The notes under the pieces are model-generated. The model saw only the letters and a list, made by a program, of their open reading frames with translations. It did no database searches and was not told where the DNA came from. The position numbers and the translations under genes were made by a program. This document shows, one piece after another, positions 9,753 to 20,242 of a stretch of DNA of 41,025 nt (positions within the stretch are counted from its first letter, which is position 1; each line of letters opens with the position of its first letter). The DNA comes from Candidatus Parcubacteria bacterium (GTDB lineage: Bacteria > Patescibacteriota > Patescibacteriia > Patescibacteriales > BM507): contig PKTH01000049.1 in the NCBI GenBank assembly GCA_002869265.1, forward strand, positions 1 to 41,025. Reading direction: 5' to 3'.

Positions 9753-10081
9753 TCATTTTCTATTTCATTAAGCAACCTCTCAATAACTGAAGCTTCTCTT
9801 TCGGTAGAGTCTATCTCCCAGTGTATTTTTGGTATTTTCCTTATTTTTACGCTCTTCTTGAGATGAGAGTTGAGCATCGAAGTGTTTTTTTTCAAAAGTT
9901 TAAGTGTTGAACCATATTTGTTATCTGGTAAAACCGAAACATATACCTTTGCATTTCTCAACTCTGGAGAGCAATCAACTTCAACAACAGTGATCAGCCC
10001 TCCCTCTACCTTAATATTATTGGAAATAAACTTTGCTATCTCTTTTTGAAGATTCTCGTTAATCTGTTCAATCCGTGACAT
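9746..10081 (-). CDS. rbfA: Ribosome-binding factor A
   Basis: MSRIEQINENLQKEIAKFI, ITVVEVDCSPELRNAKVYVSVLP, adjacent to infB. Confidence 0.93.
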   Translation of the reverse strand: MSRIEQINENLQKEIAKFISNNIKVEGGLITVVEVDCSPELRNAKVYVSVLPDNKYGSTLKLLKKNTSMLNSHLKKSVKIRKIPKIHWEIDSTEREASVIERLLNEIENEK

Positions 10082-10082
10082 A

Positions 10083-12083
10083 TTACAGGCTGGACTTTAT
10101 AGTCTCTTGTTTCTTAATAATCAAAATATCTCCCTCTTCAATTACTGGCTCACCCTCATAAACTAGGCCGCATTCTTCACCCTCAGAGACATAATCAACC
10201 TCTTGTTTTCCTGACTGTAAGTTAACTAATACCCCCCTGTCGATAATCTTACCCTTTCTTTCTATATCTATAATTGTATCTTTCTCAATTTTACCTTCCA
10301 AAACTGAACCACCAACGATTTGTTTTTTTGCTTCAGTTCTAAAGATGGCTAACACTTTTAATTTTCCTAAATCAGTAACAATAACTTCTTCGTCTATCAT
10401 TGATTCTAGTTTTTCCTTTACATCATTAATCAAATCATAAATCACATTATACATTTTTACTTCCACTCCCTTCTCTCTTACAATTTCCTCTAAACCAGTT
10501 GGAATTTTTACATTAAATCCAGCAATCATCGCCCCTGCTGCTTCGGCCCGACTCACATCACCCTCAGTAATATTTCCTAATCCTTTGTGAATAATTTTAA
10601 CTTTAATTTTTGAGCCCTGGACCTTTAAAAGAGATTCCTCAATTGCCTCTGCTGAGCCTAAAACGTCGCTTTTGATTAAAATTGTAAACCGTTTTACTGA
10701 TTCATCTTCTTCTTGAGATGACTGAGATTGCAGAGAAGATCCTTGATCAAGTCCTTTTATCTTTTTAGTTTTTAGCTTTCTCCCTTCTCCAACCTCAAGC
10801 AAATCACCAACTTCCGGTGAAATTTTTAAACCGATTATTTTTGCTGGCATCGAAGGACCAGCTTCATCGATTTTTTCTCCGAGATAATTATATAGAGCTC
10901 TAACCTTTCCATAGTCTATTCCGTTATAAGAAAGAGAGTCACCTGTTTTAAAAACACCATTCTGCACCAACAGAGTTACAACTGGACCAGCCCCCTTATC
11001 AATATTGGACTCAATTACTGACCCAAGTGGTTGACCTCCAGGATTAGCTTGAATGTTCTCTGACTCAACATCAGCCAATAAAAGTAAGGTATCAATCAGT
11101 TCATCAATTCCTGTACCGGCCTTAGCTGAGATTGGTGCCATGATAGTTTTTCCTCCCCAGTCTTCTGGAATAAGTTTTAACTGACTAGATAACTCTTGTT
11201 TGGTTTTATCAATATTGGCTTCTGGTTTGTCTATTTTATTGATAGCCACAATAACTGGCAACTTAGCTTTCTCGAGTATTCTATAAGCTTCTACAGTCTG
11301 TGGTTTAACTCCATCATCAGCCGCTACAACCAAAATAGCAATGTCAGCAATCTTAGCTCCACGACTTCTCATGGCAGTAAAAGCCTCATGTCCCGGAGTA
11401 TCAATAAATGTAATCTTTTTATTATTTTTTTCAATCTGATAAGCGCCAATATGTTGAGTAATCCCACCAGCCTCACCTTCGATAACGTTTGTTTCTCTAA
11501 TAGCATCAAGTAATCTTGTTTTTCCATGATCTACGTGGCCCATCACAACTACAACCGGTGCTCTAGACTGCAGGCTATCTTTTTGGTCTTTAATGGCTTC
11601 TTTTAATTTATCCTGTTCCTTTTCTTCGGGTTCTTCTGTATCATCTCCCTCTGGCAAAATATCCAAGCCCAAATCTTCACTAATAAGCCAGGCTGTGTCA
11701 TAGTCAATCTTTTCATTCAAAGAAGCAAATATCCCATTTTTCATTAGCTCTGCCAGTATCCTATTAACAGGAATATTAGATATGTCTGACAACTCTCTGA
11801 CCGTGATAAGTTTAGGTAGTTTTACTGTCACTTTGTCGGCTTTTAGCTTTTCCTTCATTTCTGCTTCTTGCTGTTCTTTTTCTATCCTCTTTTGAGTTTC
11901 AATTTGTCTTCTCAGCCTTGGCCAATCTTTGATGATTTTGTTGGCAATTGGTTTTGGAATTTTTATCGCTTTTTGCCCAATATCAAAACCAAGCTTTGGC
12001 AGTTGTTCCCGAAGCTCTTGAGGAGAGATTTTTAAAAGTCTTGCAAGTGCAGTTATATTCATGTTTGTTATATTAAAACGCAT
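10083..12083 (-). CDS. infB: Translation initiation factor IF-2
   Basis: [41 protein letters not shown]. Confidence 0.97.
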   Translation of the reverse strand: MRFNITNMNITALARLLKISPQELREQLPKLGFDIGQKAIKIPKPIANKIIKDWPRLRRQIETQKRIEKEQQEAEMKEKLKADKVTVKLPKLITVRELSDISNIPVNRILAELMKNGIFASLNEKIDYDTAWLISEDLGLDILPEGDDTEEPEEKEQDKLKEAIKDQKDSLQSRAPVVVVMGHVDHGKTRLLDAIRETNVIEGEAGGITQHIGAYQIEKNNKKITFIDTPGHEAFTAMRSRGAKIADIAILVVAADDGVKPQTVEAYRILEKAKLPVIVAINKIDKPEANIDKTKQELSSQLKLIPEDWGGKTIMAPISAKAGTGIDELIDTLLLLADVESENIQANPGGQPLGSVIESNIDKGAGPVVTLLVQNGVFKTGDSLSYNGIDYGKVRALYNYLGEKIDEAGPSMPAKIIGLKISPEVGDLLEVGEGRKLKTKKIKGLDQGSSLQSQSSQEEDESVKRFTILIKSDVLGSAEAIEESLLKVQGSKIKVKIIHKGLGNITEGDVSRAEAAGAMIAGFNVKIPTGLEEIVREKGVEVKMYNVIYDLINDVKEKLESMIDEEVIVTDLGKLKVLAIFRTEAKKQIVGGSVLEGKIEKDTIIDIERKGKIIDRGVLVNLQSGKQEVDYVSEGEECGLVYEGEPVIEEGDILIIKKQETIKSSL

Positions 12084-12126
12084 CCTTTTAGAAGGATACT
12101 ATTTAGTTAATATTACATAAAACTAT

Positions 12127-13695
12127 TTAATAGTCAACTGCAGACAAGCTTTCTGTTACATCTACCACTCTCTTGGCTTTTGTGCCTATTTTATTTTCAT
12201 GTTCAATAAAATATGATCTATTTTCTAAAATATCAAAATTTTCAGAAAATATATTATTAAATAAAGTCCGAAAAATATTTACTGGGCTTATGTCTTGAGG
12301 AAAATCAATTTGTTGTTCACTGGGTGGTCTAATTGCAGTTAAAATAGAAAATCGCTCTTTTAAATCACTTCTATCAACTGACTCTGGATAAAAACCAGAA
12401 AGAGGCCCGTGGTCTGACTGTATGACAATAACAGAACCATCGTCTTTTGTTAGTATTTCATCAATTACTTCTAGGACTCTTTTATTTACAAACTGAAGTT
12501 GATCCAAATATACACTTTTATATGTTCCAACATTACTTCTCCTTAAATCAACATAGTCACTTCTGTATAATAACTTTTTACCGCTATTATTTACATAAAT
12601 ATTTTTTCTCAAATTACCATCCTTGTCTGCAAAATGTGGAAAATGGGGTGATAAAATATGAGCATAGGAAAAAGTAGATCCTTTAATGTTTGGGACTTCT
12701 CCAAGATGGTCGATAATATCATCGAATTTTTCTCTGCTCTGCTTGTGCAACAAGGTGGTTGCAAAAGAAAGATCAAAAAATGGTATTGGCGAGTTCATCA
12801 TAACCAGAGAAAGGAAATCATTGACCTTCTTCTTATTTTTCATTACTATATCAGTCTTTCTGGAGTTATTTCCAACCCACATCGGCGCAAATGAAATAGA
12901 TTTATAGCCCTTTTTGCCTAAATAATTATCTACTTTTGAATTTGCAACCATTCCCAAAAATAATTCTTTGTTTTTTAAATTATCTCTCAAAAAAGTATCA
13001 TCATGATATTCCATGTTAAGTGATGATGACATTGAATATATGGTTTCTGAATAATTACTTATTGCACTGTCGGATATCTTAAATCCTCTCTCTCTAAGAC
13101 CATTAAGAAAATATGAATTATTAAAAGAAAAAGTATTCTGCAAAACATCCTCTCTAGCATAACCATCTAGAATTATATAATAAATATCAGGACCAGCCAC
13201 TGTCCACTCTTCTGAGATGTTTTCAACTGTCTTTTCTGCATTTTGAGCATCTGAAAGAAAAGATCTATTTATTTCAAACGCAAATATCAAAAAAAGAGGT
13301 ATTAAAAGAATAAACAAAGAAACTGAATTTAATTTCTTTGAGAGTGAAGAAACTTTCTTGGTGCTAATTACCAAAAAGGCAACAGTGGCAATAAAAATCA
13401 ATAGATAGTTTGTAAAAACAAGAGGCAGTGCTCCTTCTGCTAAATATCTATATAAATATATTGCCAGATGCCTAAAGCTGAAAAATATAAATGACAACAA
13501 TGAAGTCAGCAGAGCCCCTCTGTGGAAACTTTTAAAAAATAGTGAAAAAATAATTTGGAAAAAAAACGTAAAGAAAACAACTATAATAATAGGGGTTAGT
13601 ATTTGGCCCAAACGAAGAAATTCTTTGTTTGCTTCATAAAGACTAATAATTGGGAAAAGAGAAAAAAGTAGTGGATGGATAGGAAATCTATTCAT
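12127..13695 (-). CDS. Membrane sulfatase/alkaline-phosphatase-superfamily protein
   Basis: N-terminal TM region followed by PDIYYIILDGYAREDVLQ, HILSPHFPH, VIVIQSDHGP. Confidence 0.75.
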   Translation of the reverse strand: MNRFPIHPLLFSLFPIISLYEANKEFLRLGQILTPIIIVVFFTFFFQIIFSLFFKSFHRGALLTSLLSFIFFSFRHLAIYLYRYLAEGALPLVFTNYLLIFIATVAFLVISTKKVSSLSKKLNSVSLFILLIPLFLIFAFEINRSFLSDAQNAEKTVENISEEWTVAGPDIYYIILDGYAREDVLQNTFSFNNSYFLNGLRERGFKISDSAISNYSETIYSMSSSLNMEYHDDTFLRDNLKNKELFLGMVANSKVDNYLGKKGYKSISFAPMWVGNNSRKTDIVMKNKKKVNDFLSLVMMNSPIPFFDLSFATTLLHKQSREKFDDIIDHLGEVPNIKGSTFSYAHILSPHFPHFADKDGNLRKNIYVNNSGKKLLYRSDYVDLRRSNVGTYKSVYLDQLQFVNKRVLEVIDEILTKDDGSVIVIQSDHGPLSGFYPESVDRSDLKERFSILTAIRPPSEQQIDFPQDISPVNIFRTLFNNIFSENFDILENRSYFIEHENKIGTKAKRVVDVTESLSAVDY

Positions 13696-15058
13696 TGCTT
13701 TTCATTAAATATAATGTTCTTTTAGTGTTATTAATCTTAGCTTTTTTAACAACTGTGTAATGTTTTGAAAATTCCTTTATAAAATTATCTTCATTGTACC
13801 AAGATAGATCATCCCCCCTGTTTTGCACTAATTTGTCTGCATTAGAATCACCAATTGGGACAAATTCGATTATTAAAAATCTAGATTTTCTTGAAAAGAG
13901 GTCTGCAATCTTACTGAAAGGAAGATGATTTGTTATCGAAAGGTGATGAATCAATGCGAGGGATATTATCAAATCAAAATTGGCTCTTTCGAGGAAAGAC
14001 TTTCTTTCTTCATTCCCCCAGCCAATTGATGGATTTGGATTGAAAAGATCTAAAAAGAGAGGTAAAATATTTTTTTCTTTTTTCTCTTTCAGGTTTAAGT
14101 AGTTTTTTTCAACCGCCACTAAATCAATGTCGCTTGAAACTGTAAAAATTCCTTTTTCGGAAGAAAGCCTTGAAAAAGTACCATCATTTGCTCCAAGATC
14201 AAGGACTCTTTTAGGAGATGTTTGATCTATAAACGAAGAAACCAAATCTTTTTTTTCTTTGAATGACTCTTCTTTATAGTTAGTGAAAGTATAATACTCT
14301 CCCCATTCTGTTTTGTCCTTTTTTAATTGAGTTTTCAGTATGAGAGTTTTTAAGCTATCTAGAATAGCTTTCTGTGAGGTTAAACTAAACTTTCTTTGGC
14401 TAGAAATTTTTTTCTGAGAAAATGCTTTTTGACTTTTGGCATGTAAATATATATGAATAAATACTGATGGTTTTATTTTTTTTGAAAAAGGCAAAATACT
14501 AGATGCCATGTCTAGTGGTATTCCATCAATGTAAGAACTCATTAAAGAAGACAATCTTATATCAACGCCACTAATTAAAAGAAGCGGTGCTAAAAAATGT
14601 TGGCAAAACTGGCGGTAGGCAACCCAGGGGGAATTTTCTTTTATTTTTTCAAATGAAAGGGTGTCAATAAAAATGGGGCGACCAGCTTGAAATTGTATGT
14701 TATATGCACTCGCATCTTTTAAGCTCATTCCATGTTCAAGGGCTATTTGCTGTATTTCTAGGGTTAAAAGGGCTGCATCTTTTATTTGGGAAAAAGACCA
14801 TTCATAAGGATATGATATAAAGTCTATTTTTTTTGGCTTAATTGTTTTGTACCCCCCGCCACCAAGCTCTATCTCTTCATGTTCAACAAGCATCTTATTT
14901 TCTTGAAGATACCTGCAAAGACCAGATGAAATCAAAAAATCAAAATCATCCTTGGCTGAATGATTTATTTGTCTGTATATATCATTTTTATACTTAAAAA
15001 CAAAGCCTCCCCTGTCTCTAAAAGAGCCTCCATCAACTTTAAATGAATCCCTATTCAT
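13688..15058 (-). CDS. Two-domain protein: N-terminal kinase-like/unknown region plus C-terminal class I SAM methyltransferase
   Basis: RVLDLGANDGTFSRLSSEKG...SSDIDLVAVEKN methyltransferase motif; N-terminal LKDASAYNIQFQAGRPIFIDTLSFE. Confidence 0.7.
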   Translation of the reverse strand: MNRDSFKVDGGSFRDRGGFVFKYKNDIYRQINHSAKDDFDFLISSGLCRYLQENKMLVEHEEIELGGGGYKTIKPKKIDFISYPYEWSFSQIKDAALLTLEIQQIALEHGMSLKDASAYNIQFQAGRPIFIDTLSFEKIKENSPWVAYRQFCQHFLAPLLLISGVDIRLSSLMSSYIDGIPLDMASSILPFSKKIKPSVFIHIYLHAKSQKAFSQKKISSQRKFSLTSQKAILDSLKTLILKTQLKKDKTEWGEYYTFTNYKEESFKEKKDLVSSFIDQTSPKRVLDLGANDGTFSRLSSEKGIFTVSSDIDLVAVEKNYLNLKEKKEKNILPLFLDLFNPNPSIGWGNEERKSFLERANFDLIISLALIHHLSITNHLPFSKIADLFSRKSRFLIIEFVPIGDSNADKLVQNRGDDLSWYNEDNFIKEFSKHYTVVKKAKINNTKRTLYLMKSNE

Positions 15059-15269
15059 TGCTTTTCTTTTCTTTTTTTGTAATAATCTTTCTAAACAAAA
15101 AAATAATTTTTCTAAAATAGCTTTTAAGGATAAATAGTCCCCCTAAAATACCGCCCAAGACCAGTTGCAAGACATAAGAACCTGTTCCTGCATCCAAATA
15201 GGCATTAGCTGTGTTGGCTGAGAGTAGAAAGAGAGAGAAAATTAAAAAAAGTTTATCTATTTTTTTCAT
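15051..15269 (-). CDS. Small membrane protein with YLDAGTGSYVLQ motif
   Basis: Signal-like N-terminus, one further TM, basic C-terminus; overlaps the next gene by 8 nt. Confidence 0.7.
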   Translation of the reverse strand: MKKIDKLFLIFSLFLLSANTANAYLDAGTGSYVLQLVLGGILGGLFILKSYFRKIIFLFRKIITKKEKKSNE

Positions 15270-15302
15270 AGTTTTATTATTTATTTATTTATTTTAACAC
15301 AA

Positions 15303-16010
15303 ATGGCCAACGATGAAAATAATAAAAATGTACAATCTGGATTTGTACTAATAGACAAAAACCCTGGGATTAGTTCACATGGTGTTGTCAATGCCCTGAG
15401 AAATATAACTGGAATAAAAAAAATTGGTCATGCTGGCACACTTGACCCTTTTGCCAGCGGTCTATTGATTTTAGCAATTGGAAGAGAGTCTACAAAACAA
15501 ATTGATTATTTTGTAAAAAAAGACAAAAAATACATCGCCACCCTAAAACTAGGCGCAAGCACAGACACCTACGACAGAGAGGGCATTATAAAAACTTCTC
15601 CACAAACAAAAGAACTTGAAACCAAACAAATTAAAAGCTGTTTAGCTGAATTTATTGGAGAGCAAGATCAAATACCGCCAATGTTTAGTGCAAAAAAAAT
15701 TAATGGGCAAAAACTTTATAACCTAGCCAGGAAAGGAATTGAAATAGAGAGACAGCCTTCAAGGATAAATATTTATGACATAGGTATTAAAAAATTTTCT
15801 TGGCCATATTTGGAAATTGAGGTCTCTTGCTCAACTGGGACCTATATCAGAAGCCTAGCTAACGACATTGGCATTAAATTAGGATGCGGAGCCTATTTAG
15901 AAGATCTTCGTAGAACAGCAATTGGAGATTATAATATAAAAAATGCCCAAAAGGTGGACATTTTAAACAACAGCAACTGGGGCGACTTTCTTTTTAAAAT
16001 TACTAACTAG
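15303..16010 (+). CDS. truB: tRNA pseudouridine(55) synthase
   Basis: GFVLIDKNPGISSHGVV, HAGTLDPFASGLL, IPPMFSAKKINGQKLYNLARKG. Confidence 0.96.
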   Translation: MANDENNKNVQSGFVLIDKNPGISSHGVVNALRNITGIKKIGHAGTLDPFASGLLILAIGRESTKQIDYFVKKDKKYIATLKLGASTDTYDREGIIKTSPQTKELETKQIKSCLAEFIGEQDQIPPMFSAKKINGQKLYNLARKGIEIERQPSRINIYDIGIKKFSWPYLEIEVSCSTGTYIRSLANDIGIKLGCGAYLEDLRRTAIGDYNIKNAQKVDILNNSNWGDFLFKITN

Positions 16011-16731
16011 CCTCCCCAATCTCCCTAATCTTTTTCTTCAGTTTTAGAAAATTCATAAAGTGATTAAAGCTATCCTTAAAGACCTTGACCTTACTGTTCC
16101 TCTTATCAAACCTTTTTTCGTTCCACTCCACTGGGATCTCTTTTAGTCTGTTTTTCTTATACTTCATATAAGTAATAAGTTCTGTATCAAAAAACCACTT
16201 ATCGTCAAAAAAGTATTGAGAAATATCATTAAAAGAACTTTTTTTAACAGCTTTAAATCCACACTGGGTGTCATTCACTCCATAGCCAAAGAAAAGTCTA
16301 TATAAAACATTACATGACCTGGAAATTGTTTCTCTAAAAATATTGCGCTCAATCACAGACTCTGGCAAAAGTCTTGAACCAATAACTATTTCGGCTTCCC
16401 CCTGTATGATGGGACCCACCAACTCTGGTACGTGTTTTAGGTTCACAGCTAAATCAGCGTCCATATAAGAAACAATGTCTGCATCTGAATTTGACCAATA
16501 CTTTCTTATTGCCCTCCCTCGCCCTGGTCTATTTACAACAAACAAGCTTATCTTTTCATTTGCTAGTTTATTAGCGATTTCTCTTGACTGGTCTTTTGAT
16601 CCATTATCAACAATTACTATCCTCCAGTCGTAGGGTAGATTTTTTGATAAAAGGAAGCTATATAGAGAGCTTATGCTCTCTTCGAGAATTAGCTCTTCGT
16701 TATAAATTGGAACACAGAAATCTATTTTCAT
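16003..16731 (-). CDS. GT2 glycosyltransferase (dolichyl-phosphate-sugar-synthase-like)
   Basis: IDFCVPIYNEELILEESI, IVDNGSKDQSR, YMDADLAVN, DTQCGFKA. Confidence 0.88.
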   Translation of the reverse strand: MKIDFCVPIYNEELILEESISSLYSFLLSKNLPYDWRIVIVDNGSKDQSREIANKLANEKISLFVVNRPGRGRAIRKYWSNSDADIVSYMDADLAVNLKHVPELVGPIIQGEAEIVIGSRLLPESVIERNIFRETISRSCNVLYRLFFGYGVNDTQCGFKAVKKSSFNDISQYFFDDKWFFDTELITYMKYKKNRLKEIPVEWNEKRFDKRNSKVKVFKDSFNHFMNFLKLKKKIREIGEAS

Positions 16732-17453
16732 TTTTTTCTTGCTATGCCATATATACTCAAACCTGGGGTAGTTTTTCTCCTAAATAGGTGAAGAGCCTCT
16801 GTCTTAAGAATGAAATATAAAAGCGAATTAATAAATTTATTTCTTTTCTTAGCGTCAGATTCAATTTTTGCTTTTTTAAAAAATAAATTCTTTGACTTTC
16901 TATATGCATATACAGCAGACAAAATAATAATGTTCCAATAATACAATTCTACTGACTTAAAGCCACTCTCTTGTAATTTATTTAATATCTCCTTTTTAGT
17001 ATATCGCCTTTCATGGCCAGTCGATTTGTCATGGTGGCCAAACAAACTTGGGTGAGCAGGGACAGTAAACAGAAATATTCCCTTGCTTTTCAGAGAAGAA
17101 AAAATTTCACTCATTACTTTTCTGTCGTTTTTCAGGTGCTCAAGGACATCAAAGGCGCAAACGATATCAAAATAATTGCTATCTAATTTTATATTTTCTA
17201 GGTCAGCCAAAATAGTTCGATGACCCTTTTCTTTAGCCAATTCAACTGCCTGCTTGTCTATATCCATTGCTGTGGTTCTCCCAAAGCTAGAAATAATATC
17301 CAACTCTCCTCCAATGCCGCAGCCAACATCTAAAATACTTTTTGTGTTTCCTTTTTCTGAAACATGTGAAAATAGCTTTCCTATTAATATTTTTCTGGCT
17401 TCATACCAAAAATGTTTTTCATCACCCAAAAGGCTGTGATCTTCATAATTCAT
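16728..17453 (-). CDS. Class I SAM-dependent methyltransferase
   Basis: SILDVGCGIGGELDIIS, FDIVCAFDVLEHLKNDRKVMSEIFSSLKSKGIFLFTVPAHPSLFGHHD. Confidence 0.88.
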   Translation of the reverse strand: MNYEDHSLLGDEKHFWYEARKILIGKLFSHVSEKGNTKSILDVGCGIGGELDIISSFGRTTAMDIDKQAVELAKEKGHRTILADLENIKLDSNYFDIVCAFDVLEHLKNDRKVMSEIFSSLKSKGIFLFTVPAHPSLFGHHDKSTGHERRYTKKEILNKLQESGFKSVELYYWNIIILSAVYAYRKSKNLFFKKAKIESDAKKRNKFINSLLYFILKTEALHLFRRKTTPGLSIYGIARKK

Positions 17454-17455
17454 AA

Positions 17456-19078
17456 CTATATCTTAGCATATATTGAAGCAACTTGGTCACTATATATTTC
17501 TTCCCAGTCTTCAGATTCCTGGACATGCTCTTTTAAGTGGTTTGTAATATTATTTTCCTTTTCCTCATTCATCATTAAAAAATACTTTTCAAACCAATTA
17601 AAATTTACTTTAGCTTCACTTGTTTTAAGAATAATTAAATTTATTTCATGCTTGGAAAGCATTTCATCAACCTTGGTCTCAATCAAAAAATCTCTATACT
17701 CTTCCAACAAAGAGCGCCCATCATAATTATATTGTGGTAGGCGACCATCTATAAATAATTTCATATCAGGGAGAGTCCAGATAAAATAACCTCCCCAGTT
17801 GTAGTTATTATATATTTTTTTATTTTGCAATTCAGGGTTGTCTGCTAAATATTCTTTAGCACCACAAGGATAACTATTACAATAATATCTAAATGGGTCT
17901 TCAATAAATCTGAATTTTATAGCCTGATTAACTACCAAAAGTGTCACTACAGCAATAACAAAAAACGCTGATATTTTTAGATTAACCTTTTGTCTAAAAA
18001 CGGCTAGGCCCTCCTTTAAAAATTTCAGATGTAAGAAAAAAATGAGGGGAAGGCTAAAGACAAAGAAAAGAGGAAAATGTCTTTTCGATTTTAACGATAA
18101 ATACAAAAACAAGACAAAGATAAAAATCTGCCATGCCTCAATTTTAATATTTGCTTTTTGTTTTTTCCTATAAGATGAAAATACGCTTAAAAAAAACAAA
18201 ACTACAACAGAGCTTGAAACAGCAGCATAAAAAAGCTGTTTATATTTTATGGGGTATCTGTAGAAAGGTAGCCATTCTTTTATGTTCTGCAAATAAAAAT
18301 CATTTGAATATGTTTTTAAAAAGTCATAAAGCCCTATCCCGTAGGGTCCTATAAGAGTGGCAAAAAATGAAAGAATTGAAAAAATTGAAAAAATAAATAT
18401 TTGCTGAGAAGACAAAAGATTTTTGTAATCAAGAAATGAAAGTTTATAGAACTTATAACTAATCATTTCTAAGGTCTTTACAAAAATGAAAAAGATTAAA
18501 AGGACAAGCCCTATCATGAAGCCAGCGTGGACATTGGCCCAAAAAACAAACAAGAAAGGTAAAAAGATTAGCGCCCCAAAAGACTTCTCTACACTATATC
18601 TATCTAAAATTATTAAAAGAATAATAGAGTTCAAAATTGTTATTTCCTGCATTCTAACGCCAAGGTGTGGCAAGCTCGCAAAAACTCCGAGCATTATTAG
18701 TGAAAGTAGCACAATCTTTAAAAGAAAATTACTTTCAAGCTCTGTTTTGAATTTATTCAAAACGAATCTATAGAGCAGATAAAATGCGAAAAGAGCCAAC
18801 AATGCAAATACATGATTTAGAGCAGAGTAGCCCCATTTATCATAAACCAAATAGCTCACTATATTTATCCCCCACTCATGATCAACCCAAGAAACTCCTT
18901 CAAGGGTGTGGTCATAGTGTTCGATTTTCGGAACATTCTTTGTCTCAACCATTTCTTCCCCTACTCTAAGGTGCCAGCCAAGATCAGGGTCAAGATAGCT
19001 TAATCCGTTGTTCAATAGGACAAAAAGAATGAACACCCAATAAACTACCAAAAAAGATTTTTTTATTTTTTTGTTCAT
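17456..19078 (-). CDS. Multi-TM membrane protein, probably a glycan-assembly enzyme (GT-C-like)
   Basis: DPDLGWHLRVGEEM N-terminus, about 11 TM segments, soluble C-terminus with NWGGYFIWTLPDMKLFIDGRLPQY. Confidence 0.6.
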   Translation of the reverse strand: MNKKIKKSFLVVYWVFILFVLLNNGLSYLDPDLGWHLRVGEEMVETKNVPKIEHYDHTLEGVSWVDHEWGINIVSYLVYDKWGYSALNHVFALLALFAFYLLYRFVLNKFKTELESNFLLKIVLLSLIMLGVFASLPHLGVRMQEITILNSIILLIILDRYSVEKSFGALIFLPFLFVFWANVHAGFMIGLVLLIFFIFVKTLEMISYKFYKLSFLDYKNLLSSQQIFIFSIFSILSFFATLIGPYGIGLYDFLKTYSNDFYLQNIKEWLPFYRYPIKYKQLFYAAVSSSVVVLFFLSVFSSYRKKQKANIKIEAWQIFIFVLFLYLSLKSKRHFPLFFVFSLPLIFFLHLKFLKEGLAVFRQKVNLKISAFFVIAVVTLLVVNQAIKFRFIEDPFRYYCNSYPCGAKEYLADNPELQNKKIYNNYNWGGYFIWTLPDMKLFIDGRLPQYNYDGRSLLEEYRDFLIETKVDEMLSKHEINLIILKTSEAKVNFNWFEKYFLMMNEEKENNITNHLKEHVQESEDWEEIYSDQVASIYAKI

Positions 19079-19187
19079 AAAGTTTTCTCTTCTAGTTATA
19101 ATATCTTAATTTTGGTTTTTTTCCAAAATTATGTTAAAATTAACGTATTGTTAATAATTATCTTAAACATAGAAAGGGGGTGAAATA

Positions 19188-19604
19188 ATGAGTAAGTTAA
19201 TTTTAAAAAAGATTGCTACATTAAGTTTTGTACTAATGTTTGTGTTCACAGCTTTTGCTGCTCTGCCAGTAAGCGCTGCAACCAACCTTTCAGACATCGT
19301 TTGGACGGGTGGTGACGGAAACATTGATACAGTTGGTAATGTTACGGGGCTTGGTGAAAGAGACCCTCGTGAAATTGCTGCTGCAGTAATCAAAGTTATG
19401 CTTGGATTCCTTGGAATCATTGCTGTCCTTATTATCCTTTACGCTGGATTCCTATGGATGACTGCTGCTGGGAATGAAGACAAGATCAGTCAAGCAAAAG
19501 GCATGATGTCAGCCGGTGTTATCGGTTTGATTATCATCTTAGCGGCCTTCGGAATTGCGACATTCGTCATGAATGCATTAGTGTCTGCAACAACTGGAGC
19601 CTAA
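19188..19604 (+). CDS. Pilin-family protein, array copy 1
   Basis: Signal peptide, two-TM core; strong SD AAAGGGGGTGA upstream. Confidence 0.88.
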   Translation: MSKLILKKIATLSFVLMFVFTAFAALPVSAATNLSDIVWTGGDGNIDTVGNVTGLGERDPREIAAAVIKVMLGFLGIIAVLIILYAGFLWMTAAGNEDKISQAKGMMSAGVIGLIIILAAFGIATFVMNALVSATTGA

Positions 19605-19629
19605 ATACATTAAAGCTAGTTTTAATATA

Positions 19630-19691
19630 GTGAAAACATTTATTGTTTTCACTACTCTGGGCACAAAGTCTTGTGCTCAGAGTAGTGAAAA
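19630..19691 (+). promoter_or_regulatory. Intergenic RNA element copy A: alternative hairpins GTGAAAAC/GTTTTCAC versus TTTTCACTACTCTG.GCACAA/TTGTGC.CAGAGTAGTGAAAA
   Basis: Direct reading; repeated at 20154-20215. Confidence 0.8.
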
Positions 19692-19718
19692 ATTATTAAA
19701 TAATTAATTTGTAATTCT

Positions 19719-20141
19719 ATGAACAAATTACTAAAAACCGTTTCAAGAAAAACTATTTCTTTGATGGTTTTATTCATGCTTTTGGTGCCAGCATTTTTAT
19801 TTGCTCCAAGCGCTTCAGCTGGAAATATCACAGCCGCTGACCTCTGGGGAGGAAATGATTTCTCACAAAACGCTTTTTATAACGAGACTGGACTAGGCAA
19901 CGCTGACCCTCGTGCTATCGCCGCCTCAGTTATCAAGGTTTTACTTGGATTCCTTGGAATCATTGCTGTCCTTATTATCCTTTACGCTGGATTCCTATGG
20001 ATGACTGCTGCTGGAAATGACGACAAAATATCAACAGCAAAAAGCATGATGTCAGCCGGTGTTATCGGTTTGATTATCATCTTAGCAGCCTTCGGAATCG
20101 CGACATTCGTCATGAATGCTCTAATCACTGCCACTACCTAA
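19719..20141 (+). CDS. Pilin-family protein, array copy 2
   Basis: Near identical to copy 3; signal peptide and two-TM core. Confidence 0.88.
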   Translation: MNKLLKTVSRKTISLMVLFMLLVPAFLFAPSASAGNITAADLWGGNDFSQNAFYNETGLGNADPRAIAASVIKVLLGFLGIIAVLIILYAGFLWMTAAGNDDKISTAKSMMSAGVIGLIIILAAFGIATFVMNALITATT

Positions 20142-20153
20142 ATATTTGAACAG

Positions 20154-20215
20154 GTGAAAACATTTATTGTTTTCACTACTCTGGGCACAAAATCTTGTAC
20201 TCATAGTAGTGAAAA
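20154..20215 (+). promoter_or_regulatory. Intergenic RNA element copy B (degenerate copy of 19630-19691)
   Basis: Same order of segments with a few substitutions in the long stem. Confidence 0.75.
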
Positions 20216-20242
20216 TTTATTTAATAATTAATTTGTAATTCT

